From Sclerodactyla briareus (lineage: Eukaryota; Echinodermata; Holothuroidea; Dendrochirotida; Sclerodactylidae): a DNA stretch of 64,000 nt. Below are positions 1 through 11,821 of this stretch, in pieces. A model generated the notes under the pieces. It made no database searches, had not been told where the DNA came from, and saw only the letters and a program-made list of their open reading frames with translations. Numbering within the stretch: the first letter of the stretch is position 1; every line of letters starts with the position of its first letter. Position numbers and translations under genes: made by a program. The stretch covers positions 107,523-171,522 of the forward strand of contig JAODTK010002932.1 in the NCBI GenBank assembly GCA_026419785.1. Reading direction: 5' to 3'.

Positions 1-872
1 TTGTCCTTTTTTCTGGCTAATAGGTTGTCAAAAAGAGACAAGGAATCACTAATCTTTCTGGTTTTCTATTGCTGGGAGAATTGTTTCATAGTTGTATCAA
101 CTTATATCCGCTCATCGTTCTGTTTGATTTCTATCGTTTTTCTCTTCACTTGAAGCGACGAGACTAACGATAGGTAAATTGTCATTTTCGTTCTTCATAT
201 TGCTGTTAGCCTCCTCCCATCCCGTGTTTACGACAACATTACTGGTGTTACCCATTTCTTATTTGTATGTCCAGTACCTCTTCCATAAACTCTAGTTCCA
301 TGAATTATACTCATTACTATGCTGTGTGTAATTCCCAACTTCAACAATTTATGATTGCAAAATGGGATTCCCCCTCCCCCAACATACCTGTGTTGCCCTG
401 TTTCACCTGTATAGATTAGTACCTCTTCCATTCATTGGAGTTTAAAAAAATACTACTCATGCTAGTGTTTGGTCAAGTCAGACAAAAATGTTCCCCCTCC
501 TTGTCGTGCCCTGCGCCTCTGGGCGGCCCAAAGGGGAAGGGACAAAATTGGAAAAAAGCTACAGAAAAAAATGCTGGTCTCGAAAGGTCTTGTCAGTTCA
601 AACAATACACCCCTCCCATGAATTTTTGTGTGTTTCCTCCCCTATGTACAGTGCCCAACTTCCAACAGATAAAAAGCCAGTGTTTTCCCCACCATGAGGG
701 TAACTATTTCTGTGTCACCCTATGTATCTGGTTCAGATCAGTGCTGCAATCAAACACAGAGTGTCAAACACCAGTGTATTCCATATTCCAGGAATAGCTG
801 GGACAATTGATGTTAAGTGTCGGGACCTTTCTCCGAAGTTCTGTTATTGTATGATGCACCTCTAATACCCCG

Positions 873-1160
873 GGCATGGTCAGTCTAGTGTGGGTCATGG
901 TCAGTCAAGTGTGGGTCATGGTCAGTCAAGTGTGGGTCATGGCCAGTCAAGTGTGGGTCATGGTCAGTCAAGTGTGGGTCATGGCCAGTCAAGTGTGGGT
1001 CATGGCCAGTCAAGTGTGGGTCATTGTCAGTCAAGTGTGGGTCATTGTCAGTCAAGTGTGGGTCATTGTCAGTCAAGTGTGGGTCATTGTCAGTCAAGTG
1101 TGGGTCATGGCCAGTCAAGTGTGGGTCATGGCCAGTCAAGTGTGGGTCATTGCCAAATAT
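873..1160. repeat. 21-bp tandem repeat, about 14 copies
   Basis: A 21-bp unit (core TGGGTCATGGYCAGTCAAG) is repeated about 14 times, nearly perfectly. Copies fall into three variants at the same spot: GGTCAG, GGCCAG and TTGTCAG. Four consecutive copies in the middle carry the TTGTCAG form, which points to local block duplication or conversion. Since 21 is divisible by 3, long stop-free frames appear on both strands; these look like a by-product of periodicity, not genes. The last copy decays into unique sequence. Confidence 0.97.
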
Positions 1161-4100
1161 AGAGTGACTCTTGTGTGTCAATGGTCAGTCACAAAGCTGA
1201 CTCTGTAGTGTGTCAAATTACTCGGACTATGTAGAAAATGATAGCACAGGCTGGCTTTATACTAGTGAGTCATTCTCGGGAAATTCCAAGTGACTGAGGG
1301 GTGCTTCAGTGTACAGAAAATTTTATGACCTACCTCTGACAATGACACCCTGTCCAGGTGAAACGAGCTGCATTATAGAATATATGAGAGCATTAGTCTG
1401 CCTAATTAATGCCTAACCTTAGGTCTGTGATTGTGCTGTTCGAGCAGGCTTATTCCCTGCTTCAAGCAATTCATCAGGCCTCTCGACCCTAACGACTTGT
1501 ATGCTTACATGAACCCAACATTAACAGTAGGCTACTTACTTTAAACAGTTTGATTGAGTATATCGCTCCCACAGTTCCCTCCTCCCGATTGGTCTAGGAT
1601 TTCATAGGAGTGAATGCAGCATGTGGTATAAATGTAACAAATCAGGGATGGTGATTTTTGGGAGGCAAAAATATATATGGTTAGATTAGGGGCTACAAAT
1701 TTCTAGCAACTCATGAAAAGGGGCATTGTATTGCTTTCCGAAATGAATATTTCATATTCTGGAGCGTCAGACTTTTTTTGAGTGGCGGGGGCAGCCCTTG
1801 GAAAGGGCAGTTAGAGGAGAATTCACCCAAAGAGCGCCCCTCACTATGCACATTTTTTTAATGGCATCTTCAAAATTTCAACTCGTTACAAACAATGTGG
1901 CATCAAAATAAACTATAGATTCAACCTCATTTTCTTTTTTTATTAGCCTCCCAAAATTTCCGTTTTCCCTTTTTCTGCATTGCTGGAACTACCATGGCAA
2001 CAGATGCAAAATCACATCCTTAATTGTTCATACTTACTCCCACAAGCACCTACGATGTTAATTTTTTTCTGCTATAATCCCCTTCAGTTAGTATTATATT
2101 TTTTGATCCAAAATCACCTTCCAGACTGCCGTAGAGTAGAGACTCCACACTTGGGGTCGTGGGGAATGATTTGTCGTCTACCAAATTATTCCCAGGTACA
2201 GGCTACACACGATCATCCCGTACCGTACGTGCCCATGCTGCGATCCAGTGGCGACTAAAATCTACCAAACTAGTTTTGACGGTCCTTGCTCTTTGCAACA
2301 AATTCCCTAGCGATTTGTTTCAACCATACGTCGTCCATACGGTCGTGGTGGATTGATGGAACCTTCTTGTTATTCAAGCTGTTAGCAGTCATGGTAGATC
2401 ATAGCCAAGATTGTAACCGGCGCTTAACACTGAAGGTACGTTCAGCAGTTGCTGATACAAGTGGCGCTGAATATACAGTTCAAGTAATTTGGGCAAGTCG
2501 GATAGTATTTCCAGGAAAAGGGCACCAGACTGCCCCCACGACGGAAGGGCAGGGGGGCAGCTGCCCCCGTGGGTCCAGCGCCCCTGTTCATATTATAAAT
2601 TTGCTGCCAAAATCACACTGATGTTTGACACAAAGTGCAGGCATGCTTAGATTAGGACATGAGTTCCTACTGAAATGAATATGGTAGCCAAAATCAGTCA
2701 CATGCAAACATTCTGGTGAACTCGCCCCCCCCTCCTGCTCCCCGGGGGCACCTTCTCCCTCACCCCTCTGAAGCTCCCCCTCCAGTCATCTTTTCTTTGG
2801 ACAGTTGTAATTCAGAAAAATATAAGGCAAGCGAGATGGCCTAAATTTCTGACTGGATGCCGGAGAAACGTTCACGAACCTTGCAGCAGTGACGTCTCCA
2901 TTTCCTTGTCAGTACACATGAACCAAGTGATAGATAGATGATATTCATATACCTGCTCATTGGATATTTTTGGTATTCATCAGCACTTTACATGTGTAGA
3001 CATGGCGAAAGCTATATTGATAATATAATATACTGAATTGTAACAATGACTGTACCATCTTAAAATGTGAGAAATCCGGGGTAGGGTATGGTATTATTCA
3101 CCATGCAAAGTCTAGTGCCTCTTACAACAATATCATTCTCCTATAAACATTGCCATTTCTGGTATATAGACAGTTACTTGGAACATTTTATTTCTTCATT
3201 CCCTTTGCTCCTATGTGCCATAGCACTTAATCACCCATATCGGTTGTAGCTGTTGTAGGCTTCACTACTTTTCACTAAATGGTCTCATTTATGACCCATT
3301 GCAAAAATTGCTGATCATTCAGCCTGTATGTACTTACTGTACTCACCACACTGTATGGAGAGAGAGATTATCTTGGTCAAGATCAGGCCAAGATGATCCT
3401 AAAGTTAACAGCCTTATGTTACCTACTCCAGGGATCCCCCTGGGGGTGTAACTTCAGGCACAAACTCCCAGGCTAGACCATAGTTTTGCTTTGACATTTA
3501 AACATAATTCAACTATCATTGTAGTGAAAATTACAACTAATTCTGGATACTAGACTCGACAATTTCAAAAAGTTCCAGTTTCACTTCAAGTAGATAATGC
3601 ATTTCATTTTGGATCACAGAAATGCTGTATATTGGAAAACTATTTGAGTTCACTTCTCCAGATGTATGTCACATTGAAAATTGCGTGCCTTCCCGGGAAG
3701 CCTGATGGTTCCATGAGCAACGAATAGATCCTGCAAAAAAATAGGATGGTCATAGTTGATTGGCATCTGGTGCCATTCACTATATTGTGTGGATGCTCTA
3801 TTTAGGCCCAATTTATTTGCATTGTCATCATGTCAACAATCCCCCCCCACCCCCCCCCCCCCCCCCCCACCCCTCCCATCCCTCCCATCTCCCTCTTCTA
3901 TGGGAGATGGAGGTACCTATCCCACTAATACCTATTGTTGTGGCATGGAAGATACCATGTTTCATCTGTAAACCACTAACCAGAAGAAACCCAGGTTTTG
4001 TAAGATCCTGCTACATCAGTGAAGTTTGGTGCTGTGAAAATTATTAAGAGTGTAGGATTGGAAGGAAGGGCATTTAGTAGGCCTACCCAGTGCAACCATT

Positions 4101-4865
4101 AAAATTCACAAAAAATGCTCCATTTCCTTACCCAGAACCAAACCAAACCAAACATGGAAGACTTCGCACACCTTCAATGCTCCTCAAAAAGATCGCAACA
4201 GTTTCAAAATATGTTTGCCGAGTTTCCTTCATAAGAAGTGGACCATTTTGAGAAACAACATGTTGAGAGCTATTGAGAGAGTAGGAGGCTCACACTTGTG
4301 GGTCTGGGAGGAAGACAGTATCATCCCAAGACTGGAAGCACTTTTCCCGATTTTCTTTGCTAAATATCGCAAAGCTTGTAAACTTAGGCTGACCTGTAAA
4401 TACTAACCATACCTCATCTAACAGCGTTCTATTATGTTGCGATATGACCGACTCACATATTCACTTTCCTAGGGTAACTGCAGGCCAATGAATTACGTAA
4501 TTTTTATGCGGGAATGTATTGTATTGGCACTATTATTCACAGGAATAGTATGAGCTGACAGGTTTTGTAAGTAGTACATCAGTGATTCTACAGGCTATTC
4601 AGTCTTCTCACTACTTCTACTTCCTTTGTAAATTATTATGTAATTATTATTTTGCAATAGCTTCAAATTTTAAACTGCTGAAAGGCTATGAAACCAGACC
4701 TGTATTGATTTCCACACACTGTGTCTAGAAACGTTGGTTCCATATTGCGACAAAAATATATATGAGGGGAATTCTCTAAGAATTTCCCCATACAGTTCCA
4801 AAATTGCAAACAACATTTTGAAAATGTGTCAGGGAGAAACTTGGAGAAACATCAGAATCAGAAAG

Positions 4866-4943
<78 letters not shown>

Positions 4944-5084
4944 TTATTTTTCTTGAAATACCAGAAAACCTGGGTATAATGGTATCAACTGCTAATATAG
5001 GTTATTCCAAGTTAGTCAGGGTAAGTGAGCAACTGCTTTGAAATCCCTACCTCCCTCCATCCTCCAAACCAACGTCTGCCGTAG
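1161..5084. other. No gene recognised; repeat scraps and homopolymers
   Basis: No supported exon was found. A C/G-rich segment near 2510-2590 ends in GCGCCCCTG and resembles the terminal part of a DNA transposon whose other end I could not find. A cytosine-dominated run lies at 3841-3872. Short stop-free frames here lack splice context or recognisable motifs. Confidence 0.6.
4866..4940 (+). repeat. Poly(A) run of 75 bases
   Basis: Seventy-five uninterrupted adenines. A tract this long could be the tail of a retroposed copy, but the 150 bases upstream are not a recognisable SINE, LINE or processed gene and no target-site duplication is visible. It may equally be a simple expansion. Confidence 0.95.
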
Positions 5085-5300
5085 GTCGTACCATGGTCCG
5101 ACGCTGCGCAGTCAACTCCAGCAGGTACATATCCCCACAAGGCTGAGCAGGCAGGCGGCCCTCGCTGAAGAGTCTGAGGGCAACCAGTCCCTACCAGTGG
5201 GGACCATCGACCCCACCACGGAGATGCTTGCCCCCGAGCCGCCCCCCTCGCAAGAGTGGGCACAACAGGGCGGCATCGCTGGACCTCAATGCTATGCTAG
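5085..5300 (+). CDS. Probable internal coding exon, unrecognised gene (frame uncertain)
   Basis: A pyrimidine-rich tract (5044-5066) precedes an AG at 5083-5084, and the segment ends at a strong donor, GCTAG|GTAAGA. The stretch is more GC-rich than its surroundings. One frame is open across the whole segment (containing TIDPTTEMLAPEPPPSQEW). A second frame, open only from about 5150, reads RPPRKSGHNRAASLDLNAML and looks like a basic, serine-rich regulatory region; it would need a weaker acceptor near 5150-5160. It ends in phase 2 (first frame) or phase 1 (second), and neither joins directly to the exon at 9171, so an exon between them is likely. No domain is recognised. Confidence 0.5.
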
Positions 5301-5868
5301 GTAAGATTGAATCCTCTTCAGACATTGGATGGTATTTCCAGAAAAAAGGTAAGATCTTTTTGATTCCTCCAATAATGCTTTGATATGTTGTAAAGTTGTT
5401 ATTTTATCAATTTGTTAATATTTTATCAAATTGAATCCTGTTCATGCTTTGCATGATAATCAAAGGTACGGTTTGTGTTCGGTTCTATCAGTGTAGCTAT
5501 CAGGGGTGTTTCAGTGCTAGAGGTTTGGTTTGTTGGGTATGAAGATTGGCTGCATAGAAAGATTTTTCTCAAAAAAGGTAGGTTCTCTCCTATTTTCATC
5601 TACTAATTTGCTTGTTCAATGCTCCTGTGATGTATAATGAATAAATGTAAGGTCATATGCTGTTTATTTATGGTCATTCAATCCCAGTGATTACCAGGTA
5701 AAACAGCTCAGCAGGTAGGCCTGCAGTTTTCGCTGAAAGGTAAGGTAGTTTACCCGTTACCCCTGGAGGAGCTTCATCATCCCGCCAGAGTACAGACACA
5801 GCAGACATAACTGTTTGCCCTGGGTACTAGTTGAATATGTCGTTTGTATATATATATATATTTTATGC

Positions 5869-6135
5869 TATACTTGCCGAGCAGAGGATCAATCCTATTC
5901 AGGCCCAGCGAGGGTGCGGACCTGGATACAGCATCTTATTGTCAGATGCGAAATCCCTCACCAGATGCACGGAATAAGGAAATGCCTCTTTGGCGGCACC
6001 TTTACTGTGGGGTGGGGGGTAATCACACGCGAACGGCAACTTGTAATTCCCTACCCCTCGTTTGTCCCTGCTCCAATCCCTTGTGCTGAGTGCCCAGCGA
6101 GAAAGGCCCCCGGTTCCATTTCAAGTCTTTGGTAT
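5869..6135 (-). mobile_element. SINE copy, tRNA-related head missing
   Basis: Read on the minus strand, this matches the body of the SINE at 9388-9720 almost throughout: ATACCAAAGACTT, then CTCGCTGG, CAGCACAAGG, a central GCCGCCAAAGAGG, ATGCTGTATCCAGGTC, and a tail ending in GGCAAGTATA. The copy stops just before the position where the tRNA-like head would begin, so it is 5'-truncated. Its tail abuts a TA-rich microsatellite at 5848-5870. Confidence 0.85.
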
Positions 6136-8204
6136 ATAAATGTGTCTGTAAATGTTGGCAACCCAAGGCAAGAGTACCATGCCTTCACTATTCTTGGAGA
6201 CTCTGTCTAACAGTTGTGGTATTTGTTGTTTCTAAGAAAGCAGCCAAGCTTAACCATTTCGGCACTGGCAGTTCTTCCAGTTGCTGTGCGCGGGACTGCT
6301 CCGTATAGTCCCTCGCTCGGTCCAAGTAGAAGACACAACAACATGATGAATATTTGCTTTTCTTCTAATGCACATGTCCGCAGATGGTGGGGTAGGCCTG
6401 ATGTATTACCCTCTGTATAACATGTATGTGTCTGAATTTATTACCGAACAGGTCGGCTCTGATATACTAGACTTTGAAACAGGACCTAGGCTTTTTTTGC
6501 CAGGAGAACTGCCATAGAACAGACGAATGAACAACCTGAATTTTCTACTGGCTGTTCAAAAACTCAACCAAACATTGGAAAATTATGAAGCGAAAAAATG
6601 AGCACTTGGAATGCAGTGCAATACCTGTATGTTGTATTTGTCATCACATTGACATGCATCCCAAATTTGTTTGGCCGGCCCTAATTATTCCTGGGGTTAC
6701 CCACCATAGGTCACATATGTGGTATGGATAAACAAGGATAAAAACCTGTACTAGTGTGTAATCAACTTAGGATGCAGATATAATCAGGTCACAACACTAG
6801 CAATCACTAATAATCCTGAAGAGGAAAGTCCTGTGCAGAGGCTGTGCACAACTATTGCTTGGCTATTTGCAGGTTTCTTATTATCACCTTTGGGGAAATA
6901 GGATGAAATGTTCAGCTCGAGGTCTCACCAACAAGCTGAGTAATGCTTCATTGTATCTAACTTATGAACTTTCGATTGAAGGTCAAAAGCTTTGCTGAAT
7001 CCAATTCCACCAATCCCTACTTTGATATTGATAGCCCCATTCCGCTGAAGTAATTGTATGAGAGTTGGAGAAACAGGCCAGTACCTAACAGCAGGGGATA
7101 ATGGTAATGGACGAAGCTATATATGTAGTTCACTTGAAGGTTTATGAAATTTTGGGCTGAAAACCATGTCAAAACTAATCTATTAACATAACTCAATTTT
7201 CTGAATGGGATGAAAAAAATGGTATCTACTTAAGTGACAGCAGCTGAGGCAGTTGCACTAAAATCCCTCTCAGGTTCCCAATTAGTACCGCCACCTAGAT
7301 AGGGAGTGGCAATGAAATTTAAAGTGCCCAGGGGTGCAACAGGAAAGCCGATTGGTCATTTTCCCCTTCTGAACTTGAATCTTCTGATCCACAATCCTGG
7401 AACTTTTCCAAGTTACCAAATCTGTTTAAAATTACAGTTGCTATTTTTGTTGTAAGTACAACATATTAGCAGTAGTTTTATGAATAGTGAGCCTATGAGA
7501 CAGGACTAGCAAGTTGACAGTTGTCAATGGTATAGTTAATCTTGGACAAGATTCAAAGTACACATGTCATGTGACTCTTATTACCTACTATTTACTACAG
7601 TATTGGAGCCAAACCCCCCAGACTGAATTCCAGCCGATACGAGTGTGCCGAACAGACACAACGCGCTATCGCTAAATTCCCCCTGTAACACATAAATTTA
7701 TTTTCGAAAACCTTCCAACAAACTACAGATGGAATGTGAATTAGAAATATTCAAAAATATAAAAGAAAAGTCTTGTCCATTTCTGTGTGGATCCTGTATC
7801 GGTCTTTCTGTCATCAAAGCACAACAGTCCATAGCAGCCTTTGCATTGCGATATCACAAATTTCCCAAAAGTGATTGGAAACGACTATGGCAAAAAGCTT
7901 GAACCTCCACATTTGGGTCTGGAGTTTTGGTATGTCCTGTCTCCACGTGTGCTACTATGTTGTGGTTTTTGAGCCATAGAACCGTACCTAGAACTATTCC
8001 AAACAAGAGGTCCCTTGGACAGAACCTCTCCTCAGTTCATGCTGCGGATCATTAAAAAATTCATCAAACTGCAACACTTGAACCAGAAGTCTAAACACAG
8101 ATCGGAAATTCTCTTTTCCTGCAGCAACTGAACCAGCGAGGCTAAATCCACCCCTGATACCCCCAAGGCCCGGTGCTCAGGTACGTTGAATGTATCCATA
8201 CAGC
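6136..8204. other. Intron-like sequence, no gene seen
   Basis: No exon or RNA gene is supported here. A short segment at about 7607-7700 (core CAGACTGAATTCCAGCC) is shared, diverged, with 29243-29350 and 43143-43262, and marks one dispersed repeat. Confidence 0.5.
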
Positions 8205-8402
8205 TCAGGCTAGGATTCCATAAATGTGTATGTAAAAAATCACAAATTTATGTGAACTGAGAGGGGGCCAGTGTTTGAACATGTTATACTTAGTTTGCAA
8301 GGATAGATATTGGTTCCATAAAAGCCAAAAATTCATAAATGAGAGCAAACCAACGCTGAATAGGCGAAATAAGCACATGTACCAATGCGTAAGCGGATAC
8401 AT
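8205..8402 (-). mobile_element. Dispersed repeat family B, copy 1
   Basis: On the minus strand it contains CAGCGTTGGTTTG, then TATGGAACCAATATCTAT, and ends in TGGAATCCTAGCCTGAGC. The same order of blocks recurs at 10403-10640 (minus) and at 26426-26600 and 26797-26966 (plus). It is an old dispersed element of unknown class with no intact coding capacity. Confidence 0.6.
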
Positions 8403-8639
8403 ATCACCGCGAATTATTTCTATGGAGTATCTTACTTAAAAAGCCAAGCAACAACAATATGAATGGCTGTGGCCTTTTTATGGTCTTTTCGCATACACTT
8501 ATAGTGTTTTCTCTTCTGAAACAAACGTTCGTTTCGTAAATATGTGATTTTCACATCCAGCCCAGATACGCATATGCATCTAGGAATTCCAGCCTTAGTC
8601 TTCATAGGGTGTTTCTAAATATATATGATCAATAATTGA

Positions 8640-9165
8640 TGCATTCCACCTATCAAATTAATCCTCATGACCATCATCACATTAATGATGATCACAGTGA
8701 TAATTTTGATGATCACAATAATCCTAATAATGCTTCAATTGAAGAAAAAAAATCTGTTGAAACGATAGTAGTAGGTCAAAATTAGTAATTTCATGGAATA
8801 GTTCCCTGTGGAGAAACAAATATATTTGTTACGGCCGGCTAGCTTTTTTTTAAATTCGCAAACTGATCACCATTTTCTGCAAATTAGGAAGTGATGTAAT
8901 TCTGACTGAAGTTCTCCTTGTAGAAGATTTATCGAACAATGGCATTCATTTTCAATATCATTGATGCTTATTTTCTTGAATATTTCAATATACTTCAATA
9001 TATTCACTATATAAAAGGCTGAATGAAGCTTTAATCCTTATGATTATCACATTATTCATTCCGACTATCATAATGATAATTTTGACTATCATCACATTAA
9101 TCTGTATGAACAGGACATTGATCATTTTTGCAATCACCTTGATCATTCATATTCTCTCTCCCCTC
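8640..9165. repeat. AT-rich, ATCA/TGAT-dense intron segment, partly duplicated
   Basis: Two related stretches (8665-8735 and 9035-9160) share ATCATCACATTAAT and GATAATTTTGA. They are dense in ATCA and TGAT words, giving many short inverted repeats. The second lies immediately upstream of the exon at 9171. Confidence 0.6.
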
Positions 9166-9170
9166 TCCAG

Positions 9171-9313
9171 GCCCAAGATGTCAATGTGCAATATGTTAAT
9201 ACCCCTAAGAGAGCTATGTCTGTAGACGAGAGAAACCTACAGAAGACTGAAAAACAGCTGGAATTTCAACCAAACAAAGATGTAAAGAAATGGGAGTTGT
9301 ATTCTCAGCAAAG
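9171..9313 (+). CDS. Internal coding exon, unrecognised proline/serine-rich protein
   Basis: A strong acceptor (CTCTCCCCTCTCCAG) is followed by a phase-0 frame beginning AQDVNVQYVNTPKRAM and continuing SVDERNLQKTEKQLEF to DVKKWELYSQQ. The exon is taken to end at CAGCAAAG|GTTGAA, a weak donor. I chose it because it leaves phase 2 and joins in frame to the exon at 11466, making an Arg codon at the junction. The frame stays open further downstream, into a SINE that begins 75 bases later, so open-frame length does not define the end. The content (KRAMS, charged helix) suggests a cytoplasmic or scaffold-like protein. Confidence 0.7.
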
Positions 9314-9387
9314 GTTGAACACCACTATCGCTACAGCAAAATTGTGGATGTGTCAGGTTTCCACCCAGAAGATCAGCATTTTAACCC

Positions 9388-9720
9388 AGTGGTTGGCACA
9401 GTTGGTAGAGTGTCGGCCATCCACCCGGGAGACGGGGGTTCGATATCCTGGTCGGGTCATACCAAAGACTTTAAAAATGGTACCTGTTGCCTTCTCGCTG
9501 GACGCTCAGCACAAGGATCGGAACAGGGACAAACAAGGGGTAGGCAATTTGCAAGTGGCCGTCTGCGTGTGACTACCCCCACATGAAGGTACCGCCAAAG
9601 AGGATTTGCCTTATTCCCTGTACCTGTTGAGGGATTCACAGCTGACAATAGGTGCAGTATCCAGGTCTGCACCCTTGCTGGGCCTTGAATAGGTTTGATT
9701 GTCTGCTAGGCAAGTATACC
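9388..9720 (+). mobile_element. tRNA-derived SINE, nearly complete
   Basis: The head is tRNA-like: an A-box-like TGGCACAGTTGG at about 9394 and a B-box GGTTCGATATCC at 9437-9448, spaced as in RNA polymerase III promoters, followed by GGTCGGGTCATACC. The body matches the minus-strand copy at 5869-6135 over about 265 bp. A partial second start (CTCATACCAAGGCTAAGG, then GGGTGCTC) follows at about 9745-9810, as if a fragment of another copy sits behind it. The SINE lies inside an intron, 75 bp past the proposed donor. Confidence 0.88.
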
Positions 9721-9854
9721 ATAAAAAAAAATAATCCTGGTTGTCTCATACCAAGGCTAAGGCCTGGTTATATCTGTTGCCTTTGTCCGTGGGTGCTCAA
9801 ACTGGAGCACCTTCACTTTCGGGTCCTGTTAAAGAGGCAGTCTAATGCACTCAT

Positions 9855-10161
9855 CAATTGCATGACACACCCCACTATCCTGGACAAGGTGAGTCATTGT
9901 AGGGTCATTGTCTAATGGCAAGGTGAAGCACACATGGGACATTGTACCAATGTTGTTAGTCACTGAAGTGACTGAGGGGTGTGTCAGTTGTTCCAAATTG
10001 TATAGTAGGGTATGGGGCTCTGGGAGTTTTGGGTGTGTCACTTTACATGATTGTCATGTCACAAAAGTGCCTGAGGGGTGAGTCTTTGTACCCAGTTTGT
10101 TGACACGGCTAAGTGCAATGACTCACCTTGTCCGGGATAATAGGGGTGCATCATGCAATTG
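9855..10161. mobile_element. 307-bp inverted-repeat element (MITE)
   Basis: The ends are inverted repeats of about 46 bp. The left begins CAATTGCATGACACACCCC and runs to AAGGTGAGTCATTG; the right, reverse-complemented, begins CAATTGCATGATGCACCCC and also contains GGACAAGGTGAGTCATTG. There is no coding capacity. A diverged partial copy of the left half lies at 22019-22145. The superfamily cannot be named because no clear target-site duplication is visible. Confidence 0.82.
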
Positions 10162-10402
10162 TATTATTCTGTGTACCTGTAACCCTTTCAATGCCAAAGG
10201 TGACTTCAGTCGACATCGCATGTATACCTCGGCAAACGTGCCTGGCGACTTTAGTCAACATAGCAGTTTTTGGGTAGAGACTGTGTAGTTGTTAAAGCAC
10301 CCCCTCTATTATGGTCACTCCAAGGGTTGACAGCTTAGATGCAGTCTAATGCCCTGAGTCGCCTCAGGTGCTTATTGAACCTGTTGACTAGAGGGGCAAC
10401 TG

Positions 10403-10640
10403 CAATAAGAGGGACTAGGCTAGGATTCCATGGATGCTGATGTCCTATGCAGCAAGACACCGTAGATAGCGGAATGTTGCAAGTACAATCATGAAACGCA
10501 CCTGGATGAGTTGCAATTTGTTCCCAAAGCTGCAGATGAGTTCCGTAGCAGCAAAAAATCATCTGACTAAAACAAACAAACACTGAGAAGGCAAAAGTTA
10601 CTGTGCAATCAATGCGGCACTGATGCCGCACCATGGCAAA
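10403..10640 (-). mobile_element. Dispersed repeat family B, copy 2
   Basis: On the minus strand the blocks CTCAGTGTTTGTTTG, CTACGGAACTCATCTGC and TGGAATCCTAGCCTAG appear in the same order as in the copy at 8205-8402. Confidence 0.55.
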
Positions 10641-10694
10641 CTGATTCCTTGCAATATCTCATATCATAAAGCAATTCAGTGTCCTATTCATGAG

Positions 10695-11230
10695 TTGCTT
10701 GAAGGACAACTGCAGGCTCGGATACAACAGAGGTCATATTGTTGAGAATGGAAAACTCTATCTATAGGTCCAAACCCCAGGTCAATACAGGCATGTTCCT
10801 ACGTCGAGTTATTGGCCTTCAAAGTTTGGGCTATTACGCAGAGGAATTGGGGAGAATCCCAATGCGCAATAACGCATGACGTCACACATGGACAACAAGG
10901 AAATTATGTTGTGTATTTGATTGTTTCATTTTGTTGAATACGTCAACATTTAGCTGAAGTTCTGTTGTCTTTCTCTCACCAAAGTACCATCACACCGTAC
11001 GCACCCACTACAACAATCCTCCTCCAATAGACTAAATGCTTTTCGAAGTGAATTAACGTTTGAATTTCAGTAGAAAACAAAGAACGTTTGCAGGGTTGTG
11101 CAAGTATGACATCAATTATATTGCAGGATGGGATGCATTTCGATCTTGCGCAATACATATGCTTCCAAATCACAAACTTCAAATGACTATAACTCCGTAA
11201 CAGAAACTCCTATGAACTTCTGGTTTGGGC
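10695..11230 (+). mobile_element. Dispersed element family A, copy 1
   Basis: It begins TTGAAGGACAACTGCAGGC, then GATACAACAGAGGTC and CTATAGGTCCAAACCCC. The middle has TTGGCCTTCAAAGTTTGG, GCATGACGTCACAC and GAAGTTCTGTTGTC. It ends with TAACTCCGTAACAGAAAC and TATGAACTTC. The same blocks in the same order recur at 11822-12370, and inverted at 16545-17137 and 51275-51855. No protein is encoded. Confidence 0.85.
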
Positions 11231-11465
11231 TGACACATTCAGTTTTCATCCAGCTAATAAATTTAAGGTAATGATATTTATGGTCCTTGGTTTCTGCATG
11301 CACACCTCAGCTCCCATGGCCTACTGCTGTATGCAATATTGAAATGGAGAATATTAGCATAGACATTGTTCGGAATACTTAAGGAATTGCCTTTTTATCC
11401 ATACATATGGCATTGCTCTTTAATCCACCTGGTTTAGTTATTCAATGATTTTTGTATTTTTTCAG

Positions 11466-11542
11466 GATTGAGAAGGAAGGTCCACCTCAGCTACCTCCCA
11501 GGCCTAACCTGCCAGAAGAGTTACTTCAAGAAGTCTCCCCCG
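11466..11542 (+). CDS. Internal coding exon with SH3-ligand-like proline motif
   Basis: A good acceptor (TGTATTTTTTCAG) and a strong donor (CCCCCG|GTACGT) flank 77 bp. In phase 2 it reads IEKEGPPQLPPRPNLPEELL followed by QEVSP. The run PPQLPPRP fits the general PxxP class of SH3-binding peptides, which is known biology, but the partner is unknown. It joins in frame to the exon at 9171 and leaves phase 1. It sits between two direct copies of family A. Confidence 0.8.
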
Positions 11543-11821
11543 GTACGTACTCTGGCAAATTACACCCTATATCAATGGGAACCTGACAAGACTGTGGTAG
11601 AGCTCTAAACTTGAACTTGTAATATTTTTAATATGCATCACATCACGCGTGGTGATCTTTATCAGGTTAATTGGGAACCTATGATCAGCTGGAGCACAGC
11701 CTGCACACACAGGGACTGCTGGAACTTCCTCTCCTGGATTGTCAGAGAGAGGCAACTACCTAATCGCTTGAGCACTCCAGCGGAACAGTGATCCATGGAA
11801 ATATTGTTGTATTGTGTTCAC

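Noticed and set aside
876-1208. Open frames of 90-110 codons in several frames across the 21-bp array
   Set aside because: A 21-bp period keeps any stop-free frame open indefinitely; both strands are open at once, so this is periodicity, not coding.
4734-5041. Lysine-rich frames around 4866-4940
   Set aside because: They are translations of a 75-base A run.
9433-9460. tRNA gene suggested by the B-box-like GGTTCGATATCC
   Set aside because: No cloverleaf can be completed and the sequence continues into a SINE body shared with 5869-6135.
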